From Clostridiales bacterium (lineage in GTDB: Bacteria > Bacillota > Clostridia > UBA1381), in NCBI GenBank assembly GCA_029226975.1, contig JAQXZB010000017.1:1-64000 (forward strand): a stretch of DNA of 64,000 bases, read 5' to 3'. Position 1 is the stretch's first letter. Each line of letters starts with the position of its first letter. This document shows, piece by piece, positions 34,489-43,800 of this stretch. The notes under the pieces are model-generated. The model was not told where the DNA came from, made no database searches, and worked only from the letters and a program-made list of their open reading frames with translations. A program made the position numbers and the translations under genes.

Positions 34489-35295
34489 TTATTTTCCGCC
34501 GCCGTAAAGCCTTGAATACTTCTGCGGAGCAATTCCCTTGTACTTTTTAAACACCGCCGAGAAATAATTGCTGTCCCCAAATCCGCACATAAGCGCCGCG
34601 TCCGTCACCCTCATATCGGTATTTTCCAAAAGACGTGCCGCACGGCGTATTCTTACGCTTCGTATGTATTCGTTAATCCCCACTCCGAAATGCGCCTTAA
34701 AGCTGCGCGATAAATGGCTCTTGCTTATAAAGAATTTCTCCGACAACTCCGAAAGGGAAATATCCTGCGCATAGTTTCTTCGTATATACTCCGCAACCGC
34801 CCTCATCGTTTCGCCCCCGGTCTGTGAATTGTTTTTCTTCATGTACCTGTTAAGGCATACAATAAGCTCCGAAATATACAGCTTGAGCATAGTTTCCCTG
34901 TATGCTCCCGCTCCCTCGTATTCTTCCCTTAGCAGATGCAGTATTTCCTCGGCGCGTCCCGAACCGGCTTTTGCCGTTTGTATATGGTTATATGCGCCCA
35001 GGGTGTCCAAAATCGGCAGTGCGCCCGCGTCAACGCTTTCATCATCAAAGCTTATGAGTATACGTTCGGTATTTAAACACTCCCTGCTGTCCGTACTGTG
35101 CCTTACGCCCTTGGGCACAAAAACAAAATCCCCTTCAAAAACGTCAAAGCTTCTGTCCTCTATATGGTATTGTGTGCTCCCGCCCAATAAATAATACAGC
35201 TCATGCCTGTTATGATAATGCTGCACACAGCTTCTGCGGCGGTTTATCGTCTTATTATACGAATATAAATCCTTTTCATAAATATAAATCGCCAT
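34489..35295 (-). CDS. AraC-family transcriptional regulator
   Basis: 268 residues from the ATG at 35295 (AGGTGAT upstream). The N-terminal cupin-type sensing domain has HYHNRHELYYLLGG and FEGDFVFVPKGVRHST. The C-terminal AraC domain has two helix-turn-helix motifs: DISLSELSEKFFISKSHLSR with SFKAHFGVGINEYI, and MRVTDAALMCGFGDSNYFSA with VFKKYKGIAPQKYS. Such proteins bind two tandem half sites and activate sugar genes. It is divergent from the GH4 gene, a likely target. It is also the only AraC-type protein in the window, hence a candidate for the tandem-repeat promoters at 47830-59819. That link is unproven. Confidence 0.93.
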   Translation of the reverse strand: MAIYIYEKDLYSYNKTINRRRSCVQHYHNRHELYYLLGGSTQYHIEDRSFDVFEGDFVFVPKGVRHSTDSRECLNTERILISFDDESVDAGALPILDTLGAYNHIQTAKAGSGRAEEILHLLREEYEGAGAYRETMLKLYISELIVCLNRYMKKNNSQTGGETMRAVAEYIRRNYAQDISLSELSEKFFISKSHLSRSFKAHFGVGINEYIRSVRIRRAARLLENTDMRVTDAALMCGFGDSNYFSAVFKKYKGIAPQKYSRLYGGGK

Positions 35296-35310
35296 AAAAT
35301 CACCTATATT

Positions 35311-35339
35311 ATTATATCTTTTTTTCTTGACAATATCAA
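35311..35339 (-). promoter_or_regulatory. Sigma-A promoter of the araC-type gene
   Basis: Minus strand TTGATA (35334-35339), 17 bases, TATAAT (35311-35316). The leader would be only about 10 bases, just enough for the ribosome binding site. Confidence 0.65.
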
Positions 35340-35370
35340 GTCTTTTGCGCAAAAAAATAATAATTTACCT

Positions 35371-35419
35371 AAATTACGGCAAAATTTCAAAGGCGTTTAA
35401 CACCGTAATTTTATATAAT
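35371..35419 (+). promoter_or_regulatory. Promoter/operator region of the GH4 gene
   Basis: A -10 box TATAAT (35414-35419) without a good -35. A perfect 9-base inverted repeat AAATTACGG (35371-35379) / CCGTAATTT (35403-35411) brackets the -35 region and ends three bases before the -10. It looks like a regulator site, possibly for the divergent AraC-type protein. Confidence 0.55.
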
Positions 35420-35450
35420 TTATTTAAAAAATCAGCAAAGGAGTTTAATT

Positions 35451-36839
35451 ATGAGATACAATAACAATTTCGTCGAGGATATAAAAATAGCCTACATCGG
35501 CGGCGGCTCGCGGGGCTGGGCTTGGGGGCTTATGAGCGACCTTGTCTGTGCGCCGGATATAAGCGGCAGCGTATATCTCTATGATATTGACGAAGCAGCC
35601 GCAAAAAGCAATGAAATTATCGGCAATCGCTTTAATGATGCCGAGGGCGCAAAAAGCCACTGGAGCTACCACTGCGCAGCTTCCCTCGAACAGGCACTTG
35701 GCAATGCGGATTTTGTTATAATTTCCATTCTGCCCGGTACCTTTGACGAAATGGCTTCAGACGTTCACACTCCCGAAAAATACGGCATATATCAGTCCGT
35801 CGGCGACACTACCGGCCCCGGCGGAATTGTCCGGGCTATGCGTACCGTTCCCATGTACGAGGGCTTTGCCGAAAGCATAAAAAAGCACTGTCCCGATGCG
35901 TGGGTTATAAACTATACCAATCCGATGACGCTGTGCGTAAAAACCCTTTATCGGGTATTCCCCGAAATAAAGGCCTTTGGCTGCTGTCATGAGGTGTTCG
36001 GCACCCAGACACTGCTTTGTGAAATCGCAAAGCAGTCCTTGGGCTTAGAAAATCTTTCCCGCAGCGACATAAAGGTAAACCCGGTGGGCGTAAACCATTT
36101 TACATGGCTTACAAGCGCAAGTGTGCGGGGTACGGATTTATTCCCCGTATACCGCCAGTTCTGCCTCACCCATCCCGACGGCTTCGGCGGCGACGGCCCC
36201 GTTGATACAAACTGGATGAATAACAGCTTTGCCAGTGATGAAAAGGTCAAAATGGATTTATTCAGGCGTTTCGGTTATATCGCGGCAGCGGGCGACAGAC
36301 ATCTTGCGGAATTTTGCGAAGGCTCATGGTACCTTAAAAGCCCCGAAAGAGTGCGGGAAATGCATTTTTCCCTTACAAGCGTTGACTGGAGAAAAGAGGA
36401 TTTAAAGAAGCGTCTTGCGCGCAGTGCCGACCTTGCAAAAGGCAAAGAGCCGGTAAAAATCAATCTCACCGGTGAGGAGGGCGTAAATCAGATAAGAGCG
36501 CTGTTAGGTCTTTGCGAATTGGTAACCAACGTGAACATTCCCAATATCGGTCAAATCCCCAACCTACCCATCGGCGCGGTGGTGGAAACAAACGCGGTAT
36601 TTCGCGCCGGCAGCCTGACGCCTGTTTTTGCCGGTAATATTCCCGTTTCAATATATCCGCTCATATCAAGAATATGTGCCGAGCAAGAAGCGGTTTTTGA
36701 GGGTATAATCAGCAGGGACAAGGATAAAATCTTTGCAGCCTTTGCCTGCGATCCCCTTGTAAGCTGCGGTATCGAGGACGCAAGACGCCTGTTTGACGAA
36801 ATGTGCCAAAACACAGCGGCTTATCTCGGTATGTATTAA
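35451..36839 (+). CDS. GH4-family glycosidase (LplD/alpha-galacturonidase-like)
   Basis: 462-residue NAD- and Mn-dependent GH4 hydrolase. The N-terminal nucleotide fold is IAYIGGGSRGWAWGLMSDL. The metal-binding cysteine lies in GCCHEVFG and the histidine in GVNHFTWL, both characteristic of the family. It has no signal peptide, so it acts in the cytoplasm. The CHEVFG form and the overall length resemble LplD-type enzymes that cleave alpha-galacturonides or alpha-glucosides. Which uronic or neutral sugar it takes is an inference. AAAGGAG precedes the ATG. It is monocistronic and divergent from the AraC-type regulator. Confidence 0.88.
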   Translation: MRYNNNFVEDIKIAYIGGGSRGWAWGLMSDLVCAPDISGSVYLYDIDEAAAKSNEIIGNRFNDAEGAKSHWSYHCAASLEQALGNADFVIISILPGTFDEMASDVHTPEKYGIYQSVGDTTGPGGIVRAMRTVPMYEGFAESIKKHCPDAWVINYTNPMTLCVKTLYRVFPEIKAFGCCHEVFGTQTLLCEIAKQSLGLENLSRSDIKVNPVGVNHFTWLTSASVRGTDLFPVYRQFCLTHPDGFGGDGPVDTNWMNNSFASDEKVKMDLFRRFGYIAAAGDRHLAEFCEGSWYLKSPERVREMHFSLTSVDWRKEDLKKRLARSADLAKGKEPVKINLTGEEGVNQIRALLGLCELVTNVNIPNIGQIPNLPIGAVVETNAVFRAGSLTPVFAGNIPVSIYPLISRICAEQEAVFEGIISRDKDKIFAAFACDPLVSCGIEDARRLFDEMCQNTAAYLGMY

Positions 36840-36902
36840 GGAGAAATGTGACGTGAATTTATTTAAAAAGCATAACAATTTGCTAATAGGCAATAGATAA
36901 CA

Positions 36903-36948
36903 AAGAAAAACCGACCGCAGCCGGTAAGCTGATTGGTCGGTTTTTTGG
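36903..36948. terminator. Bidirectional terminator between GH4 gene and SLH operon
   Basis: Ten-base perfect stem AAAACCGACC (36907-36916) with GGTCGGTTTT (36935-36944). T-runs follow on the plus strand and A-rich sequence precedes it for the minus strand. Confidence 0.85.
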
Positions 36949-36954
36949 CTTTCT

Positions 36955-39900
36955 TTATTGATTTATAAGTCTGTATATTACGGCAAAGGCTTCACATCGC
37001 TTTGCGCTGTCACCCGGAGCAAATTCACCGTTGCTTCGTCCTTGCATAATTCCTGCGCGGGCGGTCTTTTTCACAGCTTCTCTTGCCCATTCGCTTATTT
37101 TATCCGAGTCGGTAAACTCATCGTCTCCGTCTCCGTCAGAGCAGAGTGCGGCAAGCATTTTTGCCATCTGCTCGCGGGTTATACTGCTGTTTGGCTCGGC
37201 GTTTTCACCCAGACCCTCGAATATTTTGCCCCGGTATGCCGCTTCAATATAATCCGCATACCAGTCATCGGCGCTTACATCCTTAAATATCCCGCTGTAG
37301 CTTTGAGGCTCTAAATTCTTTGCTCTTACAAGAAGCGTTATAAACTCCGCTCTCGTTATTTGGCTCTCCAATCCGAAGCTTGTTTCCGTTCTGCCGTTTA
37401 TAATGCCCTTTTCATAGAGCGATTCAATTTCTTTTCTTGCCCAGTGATTTTCTATTTCTGCCTTAAGCGCTTCGTTCATTTTTCCCAAAGTAGGATTTTC
37501 ACCCGGCTCTGCCGTAGGCTCAGGCTCGTTTGTGGCAGAGGGCTTTGGCGTAACCGCATTTGCGGGCGGAATATATCCGCCTCCACCGCCGCCTCCGCCG
37601 CCGTGAGTTACCGGCGGTTTGGTGGGTACTGCCGTAGGCTTGGGAGTAGCTCCCGGAGCAGATGTGGGTGCTGTGCCGAAGTAAATATAATCATCGACTT
37701 TGGAAACTGCCGTCTGCTCGCCGTTTACCTTTACCTCCTGCACATCCTTGCCGCAGGAGTAAAGCCGTACATTGTTTGATTTTAATGATGCCGGGCTTAT
37801 GACGGAGCTGTCCGCAAACAAATAGCCTCCGTTCCATTTTGCGGCAAATTCCTTGATTTCATTATCGGATCTGAATATCTGCTTACTTCCGCAGCTAAGC
37901 ATTGATGCATCCTGCAGCGCAATGTACTGTATATTCCCCTTATAATCCATCTCCGCAAACAGCATTGACGCGTCGGTTGTAAAATCATCCACCGTAACGG
38001 TACCCTTTTTATCTTTATCGTTTAAGATATAATATATATACCTGGTCATTTCGCCCGTTACCTTGCTGGTGATATAAATTTCCATCGCGCTTGCCCGGGT
38101 TTCGTCCAAGCCCTCAAGCTTAAGCTCACCGGCAGACACCTCATAGTCCTCACCGGTGTTTTCGGGAAGAAGCAGAGTGTTAAATACTGCGTTTCCGACC
38201 ACGTTTTTCTCATACTCGGTATACTTTGCATCCAGTATACTTCCCTGTCCCTCCGAATACAGACCGTCCATATTTTCGGCTCTGTCCAGCTTTTCGGCAC
38301 CTATGGGCACAACCTGTATATTTGCTCCGAGGAAATTTGTCTTTACTGTTTTTGTGTCCTCGTCCATGGTAATTCCCGCCTCGGGCAGATAATGCCATGC
38401 CTGAACGTATTTATTGGACTTTGACGCATTGGACGCGTTGGGTACGAGATAATCGTTTACGATAAACAGCTTATCTCTGTAGAAGAATGTGCTTCTCCTG
38501 TATTCTGTAGCGTCCGGCACAGCCTTTGCCGAGCCTGTTACAAAGTCATAGGTATTGTTCGTTTCCCATCTGGGAATTGAGCCTACCGCCGTACTTTTGT
38601 TGTAGCTTTGATTTTTACCGTTCATAACAACCTCGTTATGAGCAATGGACGAGGTAAGCCATGTCTTTGCCGCGCTTGCCGAATAGGTTCCGTAAAGCGG
38701 GTCAACGAGCAGATACTGTCCGTATGCTGCTACGGTTATGCTGTTGTCATCGGGGTGGGAATGGTTTCCCACACCTCCGTCCACATCGGTATAAAAATAC
38801 ATTGCCTTATCGGACCAGTTTGTACGCATAACCGCCTTTAAGCCAACCGGGAACATTGTCGAGGTAAATTCCGGCTCATGCCCCTCGTCACCGTCCGAAG
38901 CCGCATATTTAAGCTGCGGATTGTTAAACCAGTTTCCCAGTGACTCCATTCTCGTTTTGAAGTTTCCTCTGTGGCTGTATCCGTCGCCCACCTGATTATC
39001 GCTCACTCCCGGAAGTGACGACCAGTACATAAACAAGCCCAAATGCTCTATATTGTCAAGAGTTTTTTGGGTATAGGGCGAATACTTGTTAAAATCTATT
39101 CCCAAATCCTCCGCCGCGGTTTTCGCGTCAAGAAGCGTTGTCAAGGTATAATCCGTATATCCCAGTGACAGCTCCGTACATGAATAATCCGCTCTTGTCA
39201 TTTCGTTTGACAGCGATTCGTATCTTACTCTCACGCGGTCAAGCCATTCCTGCGAATCCTTAAATTCCGGATAATTTATGGTAACCGTATAGAGTCCCAA
39301 ACTCTCCGAAGTACCCCAGTTACCTGTTCTTGTGAAGTATTTCGCGCCGTTTGCCTGAACATAGCACCATTTCATAAACGCCGTAAATATTTCCGGACTC
39401 ATATACTGACTTCCCAAAAGCTGCATCCACAAATCCGGCATACACTGCGTTCTTACCGCAACGTCAAGGGATTTTAACCAGCATATATCGTCACCGCGCA
39501 CATTTATGTAATCCATAAACTGACGTATTGCCGTATATGCATACTTTTCGTCACCGGTGTAATTATAAAGCTTTACCAGCTTATCAAACCATGTGTTAAA
39601 TCTTAAAAGCTCCTCCTGATAACGATAACCGGCGCTTATGGGCTGATTCCAGTACCATGACTTTGCCTGGTCATAGGAATATATAACCTGTGCAGTGGCA
39701 TTTGCATAGGTAAGCGTTTCCTCGTCCCAGGTTGACTCGTCCGAATAGAACACAACCGTTTCGCGGCTTTGCCCGTCAACCATATTATTTCCGCATAAAT
39801 TAAGGGTTGCGGCTTCTATGGTATCACCGCTTTTTAAATCGGAAATATTGAATTTTAGGTAAATTCTGCTTGTGTTTGAATTTACAAATATATGGGTGAT

Positions 39901-40872
39901 GTCCGTCAGACCGTCATGGGAATAGGTTGTTGTGCCGAACTCATCCTCCCTTGCCGTAAGGGTGGTATCGCTTCCGTAGGTCTTGGACTTGTTGTCTCCC
40001 GCCTTTATGTTGGTGTCTGCCGTAGGATATATTATCTTCTCCGCGCCGTCAACTCTAAGCTTTAGGTACGGGGCATTTTCTCCCTCCTTGGAGTCAAATT
40101 CCGCCCAGTCTCCGTTTTTGTCGGTGGCCACCACCAAAAACGCCAAATATTCTCTTGTTCCGAGATATTTTGTAACCGTTGCGGAAACGTCAACTCCTCT
40201 GTACTGCTTGGAATTTCCCACATCCATAATTCCCACCGGGGAAATACCGCTCATCGCATTGTACATAAAGTTCTTGCACAAAAGATCCGCAGTTATTCTG
40301 TCCGCCGTACTGTCCGAGGTGTCCTTGCTTCTGTTTAGATTATTTTCCCTCTCAACATAATAATTATAATAGGCAAGCTTTGCCTGCTCATAATTTCCCG
40401 CCTTTGCGGCCGCCTCAATCCTGCTCATTTCGGGATACGCCTCATAATCAAGCTTTGACGGTGTTGACCATGTGCCGCTTTGCTCATCCCATACGCCGAA
40501 CAGGTCGGAATCTCTTAGCCAAAAAGCGTCATTGAGCTTCTTTTTTGAAGCGGAGTATTCCACGCCCTGCTTAACCTTTTTGGTATTGTACGGGTCGCCG
40601 TAAATGGGATAGCCGTAGGTATTGGTGATATATTCATCCTCTCCCACCGGCTGCTCCGTATAAGGATAATCCGACTCGGTATCGCCGAAAATCGGCTCGT
40701 TCGCGTCTTCGATGACCTCTGCCAGCTCCTCTGTTTCCTCATGCAGGCTTACTTCCTCCGAAACTGCCGTTTCGGCAGTCTCGGAGTCTCCCTCTTGTGC
40801 CGTTGCGGGAAGGGCAGCGCAAAGCAGAGCCGCGCTCAAAGCAAGAGCAATAAATTTATTGAATTTTTTCAT
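36955..40872 (-). CDS. SLH-anchored heparinase II/III-like protein
   Basis: 1305 residues, secreted (signal peptide ending LPATAQ, about 1-25). An acidic stretch is followed by the alpha/alpha part of a heparinase/alginate-lyase-like fold (about 110-270). A DNRLRE/CBM96-like beta module is inserted at about 277-400 (YGSDTTLTARED, IYLKFNISDLKSGDTIEAATL). The helical toroid then resumes, and the heparinase II/III beta domain follows (about 690-900), with the motif GVGNHSHPDDNSITVAAYG and IAHNEVVMNG. A Thr-Pro and poly-Gly linker (about 1075-1120) leads to three SLH repeats (about 1144-1305) that bind secondary cell-wall polymer. It is probably a polysaccharide lyase for uronic-acid glycans. It is the last gene of a three-gene SLH operon. 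Confidence 0.83.
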   Translation of the reverse strand: MKKFNKFIALALSAALLCAALPATAQEGDSETAETAVSEEVSLHEETEELAEVIEDANEPIFGDTESDYPYTEQPVGEDEYITNTYGYPIYGDPYNTKKVKQGVEYSASKKKLNDAFWLRDSDLFGVWDEQSGTWSTPSKLDYEAYPEMSRIEAAAKAGNYEQAKLAYYNYYVERENNLNRSKDTSDSTADRITADLLCKNFMYNAMSGISPVGIMDVGNSKQYRGVDVSATVTKYLGTREYLAFLVVATDKNGDWAEFDSKEGENAPYLKLRVDGAEKIIYPTADTNIKAGDNKSKTYGSDTTLTAREDEFGTTTYSHDGLTDITHIFVNSNTSRIYLKFNISDLKSGDTIEAATLNLCGNNMVDGQSRETVVFYSDESTWDEETLTYANATAQVIYSYDQAKSWYWNQPISAGYRYQEELLRFNTWFDKLVKLYNYTGDEKYAYTAIRQFMDYINVRGDDICWLKSLDVAVRTQCMPDLWMQLLGSQYMSPEIFTAFMKWCYVQANGAKYFTRTGNWGTSESLGLYTVTINYPEFKDSQEWLDRVRVRYESLSNEMTRADYSCTELSLGYTDYTLTTLLDAKTAAEDLGIDFNKYSPYTQKTLDNIEHLGLFMYWSSLPGVSDNQVGDGYSHRGNFKTRMESLGNWFNNPQLKYAASDGDEGHEPEFTSTMFPVGLKAVMRTNWSDKAMYFYTDVDGGVGNHSHPDDNSITVAAYGQYLLVDPLYGTYSASAAKTWLTSSIAHNEVVMNGKNQSYNKSTAVGSIPRWETNNTYDFVTGSAKAVPDATEYRRSTFFYRDKLFIVNDYLVPNASNASKSNKYVQAWHYLPEAGITMDEDTKTVKTNFLGANIQVVPIGAEKLDRAENMDGLYSEGQGSILDAKYTEYEKNVVGNAVFNTLLLPENTGEDYEVSAGELKLEGLDETRASAMEIYITSKVTGEMTRYIYYILNDKDKKGTVTVDDFTTDASMLFAEMDYKGNIQYIALQDASMLSCGSKQIFRSDNEIKEFAAKWNGGYLFADSSVISPASLKSNNVRLYSCGKDVQEVKVNGEQTAVSKVDDYIYFGTAPTSAPGATPKPTAVPTKPPVTHGGGGGGGGGYIPPANAVTPKPSATNEPEPTAEPGENPTLGKMNEALKAEIENHWARKEIESLYEKGIINGRTETSFGLESQITRAEFITLLVRAKNLEPQSYSGIFKDVSADDWYADYIEAAYRGKIFEGLGENAEPNSSITREQMAKMLAALCSDGDGDDEFTDSDKISEWAREAVKKTARAGIMQGRSNGEFAPGDSAKRCEAFAVIYRLINQ

Positions 40873-40884
40873 TTATATTCCTCC

Positions 40885-43800
40885 CTATCTGGTCAGCATA
40901 TAAATAATCTTTGCCGACTCCGCTCTTGTAGCATTGTTTTTGGGTCTGAAGCTGTTGTCCTCATATCCCTCCAAAATGCCCAGCTCATTCATTGCGTCCA
41001 CTGCCTCTGCCGCGTATTGGGATATATCGCTTCTGTCCGCAAATACCGCTTCCTTTTCGGGTGCGCTGTATCTGTTTAAATACATCAGCGTTCTTTTGCA
41101 CATAACCGCTATATCCTCACGGGTTATGGGGCTTTCCTTTGCAAATTCCGTATCCGTCACTCCGTTTACTATGCCAAGCTCAACCGCTTTTGCTATATAA
41201 GGATAACTCCAATCTCCCTCTTTTACATCGCTAAAGCCTGCGTCCTTTGCACCGCTTACATCTATTTTGGCTGCCAGAAGAAGTATTTTTACAAATTCCT
41301 GACGGCTTATATTGTCGCCGGGGCGGAAATTGCGGTCATTATCTCCCGATACCACTCCGTCCTTTGCCAGATTTTCTATGTAATTATACGCCCAGAAGCT
41401 TTTTTCCACATCGTTAAATATTCCCGTTTCGGGTTTTTTGGTCGGTGTAGGCGATATTGTGTTTCCCGTTCCCGGAAGTGCGGGACTTGTTACTCCACCG
41501 CCGCCTCCGCCGCCGGAGCTGCCGCCCGTACTTCCCCCGGAGCTTCCGCCGCCGGTGCTCTTTTGAGCCACCGAAACAGGTACTGTCTGCGTTACGGTTT
41601 CACCACCGTTTACAGCAGTAATCGTAAGCGTTCCGCTCACAAGCTTATTTTGGCAGTTTACCGCTCCGCTGTCCGAAAAGGCTTCGGGTATGGAGGACTT
41701 GTATGTAAGCGTGCTTCCGTAGCGCATCGATGAGGGCAGCGTCTTATTCTGCGTCATGTTTGTAAGCGTTCCTATGGAATCAAGAGCAAGAGTTATATCC
41801 GCCTGTGCCTTTGACCGGCTGTCCGATGCGGCATAAATCATCATTTCTCTTAATCCCACACAGCAATCCTGTGCCTTATCGGTTACCCTAAAGCGTACAT
41901 ACCGCGCTATAGCCGAATTTACGCTGATTGTATGCGGTGCTTCTCCGATAGTTGTGCCGCTGTAGAGGGTTTTCCATGTGCTTGCATCTCTTGAGGTTTC
42001 TATAACATATCCCTTTATCGGATATTCACCCATCATGTCCGCTTCATAGAGGATTATCTTATCCAGTACCTCGTCACATTCCAGGTCAACCGTCAGCGCA
42101 GGCAAATCCGAAAAACGCATCGTCTGCCACCATGTTCCTATTGAGCCGTCAACCGCTTTTTTGGCATTGTGTCCGGTCATGGGCTGAGTTTTGCCCGTAT
42201 CCGCATTTTTATCCATGGCAATATTGTTTTTGTCAACCCATACTGCCACAAGGTCAAAGGTCTTTTCGATATACTGATCCGTACCGTCCAGTGTCAGCCT
42301 GAAGGTAAGCGATACCGGCGTATCCTCTGTATAGGCGCTTGAATTAAGCTTTCCGTCATCGGAGAGTATTTCGGGATTTGACGATGTCCATTTCGCCGCC
42401 ATGCCCGGATATGCCGCTGTGGTAAGCTCCACATCGCTTTTTATATATCCTCCCAGTGCTTCTACCGGATTGTAATACTTTATATTGTCAACTGCAACAC
42501 CCAGCTTGTTTGATTGAGGAGTATAAAGTCTCATACCCTCAATTTTCAGCGTTCCGCAAAGAGTCGAATCACCGCTGTTGTTGTCGCTGTTCGCCAAAAC
42601 CTGAATATAGGAAAGATTTTGCGCGTCCTCTCTTAAATATTTGTTGTTAAAGAGCGTTGTGTACTCCTGCTCCCCGTTTAATGCCGCATACAGTGACATT
42701 CTCTGTGTGTCGGTATTGAACATTACCTTAATTTTCATTGAAATTGCGCCGTTTGTGCCGGAGGGAAGCTCCTTATGCACCGCACTTGCGGAAAGTTCCT
42801 CCCTCGCCACTCCCGTAAGCACCGTTCCCGTACTCTTGCAGGTGGTATAGAACGAGGTTATTCTCTGTCCGTTGGTATCATAGAGTACAAGCTCCATCTT
42901 CTGATACGCATCATCGGGCATTGAAACCTCCGTTTCAAACACCCACGAGCCTGTGGCATTAAACTGCATATTATCCCACATGGGATAAATCTTAACCGAC
43001 GGTGTCTGTGAAGAAGCTGTTCTTGTAAGAAGAATTTTTCCGTCCTCTATCTTGTGTGTTCCGCCGTTGTCCTCAAAATTCACCCCGTCGCCTTCAAAAT
43101 CCACATCGTCAATCAGCTCAAAGTTATTGGTGTCAAGCTTACTTACTTTAAGGGTAAAGTCCTTATACGCCACATCGTCACCCTTGCTTAAAGTTGCCGT
43201 CATTACCACTGTTTCGCTTCCGTCCAAGGGCTGGTCTATAAGCTTTCCGCTGTCATCTATAACCGAGGGCTTCGATGATGTCCATGATACCGCTGCTCCG
43301 TCTGCGGTCTTGGGCAGGGTCTTTAAATTCCCCGAAACCGAATCCGGCGTATCGCATATGTCGCTCATAAGAAGCGATTTTGCCGCCTGTGCCGCCGCAT
43401 TGGCGCCGCTTTCACCTATACGGTAAAGCTTTATATTTTTTACGGTCATATAGTCATTTACCTTTGACTGGTTTTTTAAGACATACATTATGCCCTGAAG
43501 CGGCGTTCCCGCCTTAAAGGTCTTTTTATACTCCTCTCCATCATTTACGGTGGTTATAAGCTCACCCGTTTCGGTATCTGCTATATATGTATAAGTAGTA
43601 TCCTTGTCAATCAGTGAGCCGGAATAAAGCTTGGGCTTGTTGCTTGAGGAAATGTATTCATAGGCACCGCTTGAATCAATACACATATTATATACCATCG
43701 CCGGCACAATTCCCGCGTCACCCATGGCCGGGTTTATTTCCTGGAACTGGGAGCCGCTCTGCACATGTGAATTTGCAACGGTAACTATTTTATACTTTCC

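Noticed and set aside
35359-35391. GH4 promoter as a sixth member of the tandem-repeat regulon
   Set aside because: At the required distance from its TATAAT the sequence does not resemble the 13-base element on either strand.
37560-37610. Poly-glycine runs in the SLH genes as a possible sequencing error or phase-variation tract
   Set aside because: The codons vary (several glycine codons are mixed), the frame is kept, and Gly-rich linkers before SLH repeats are common.
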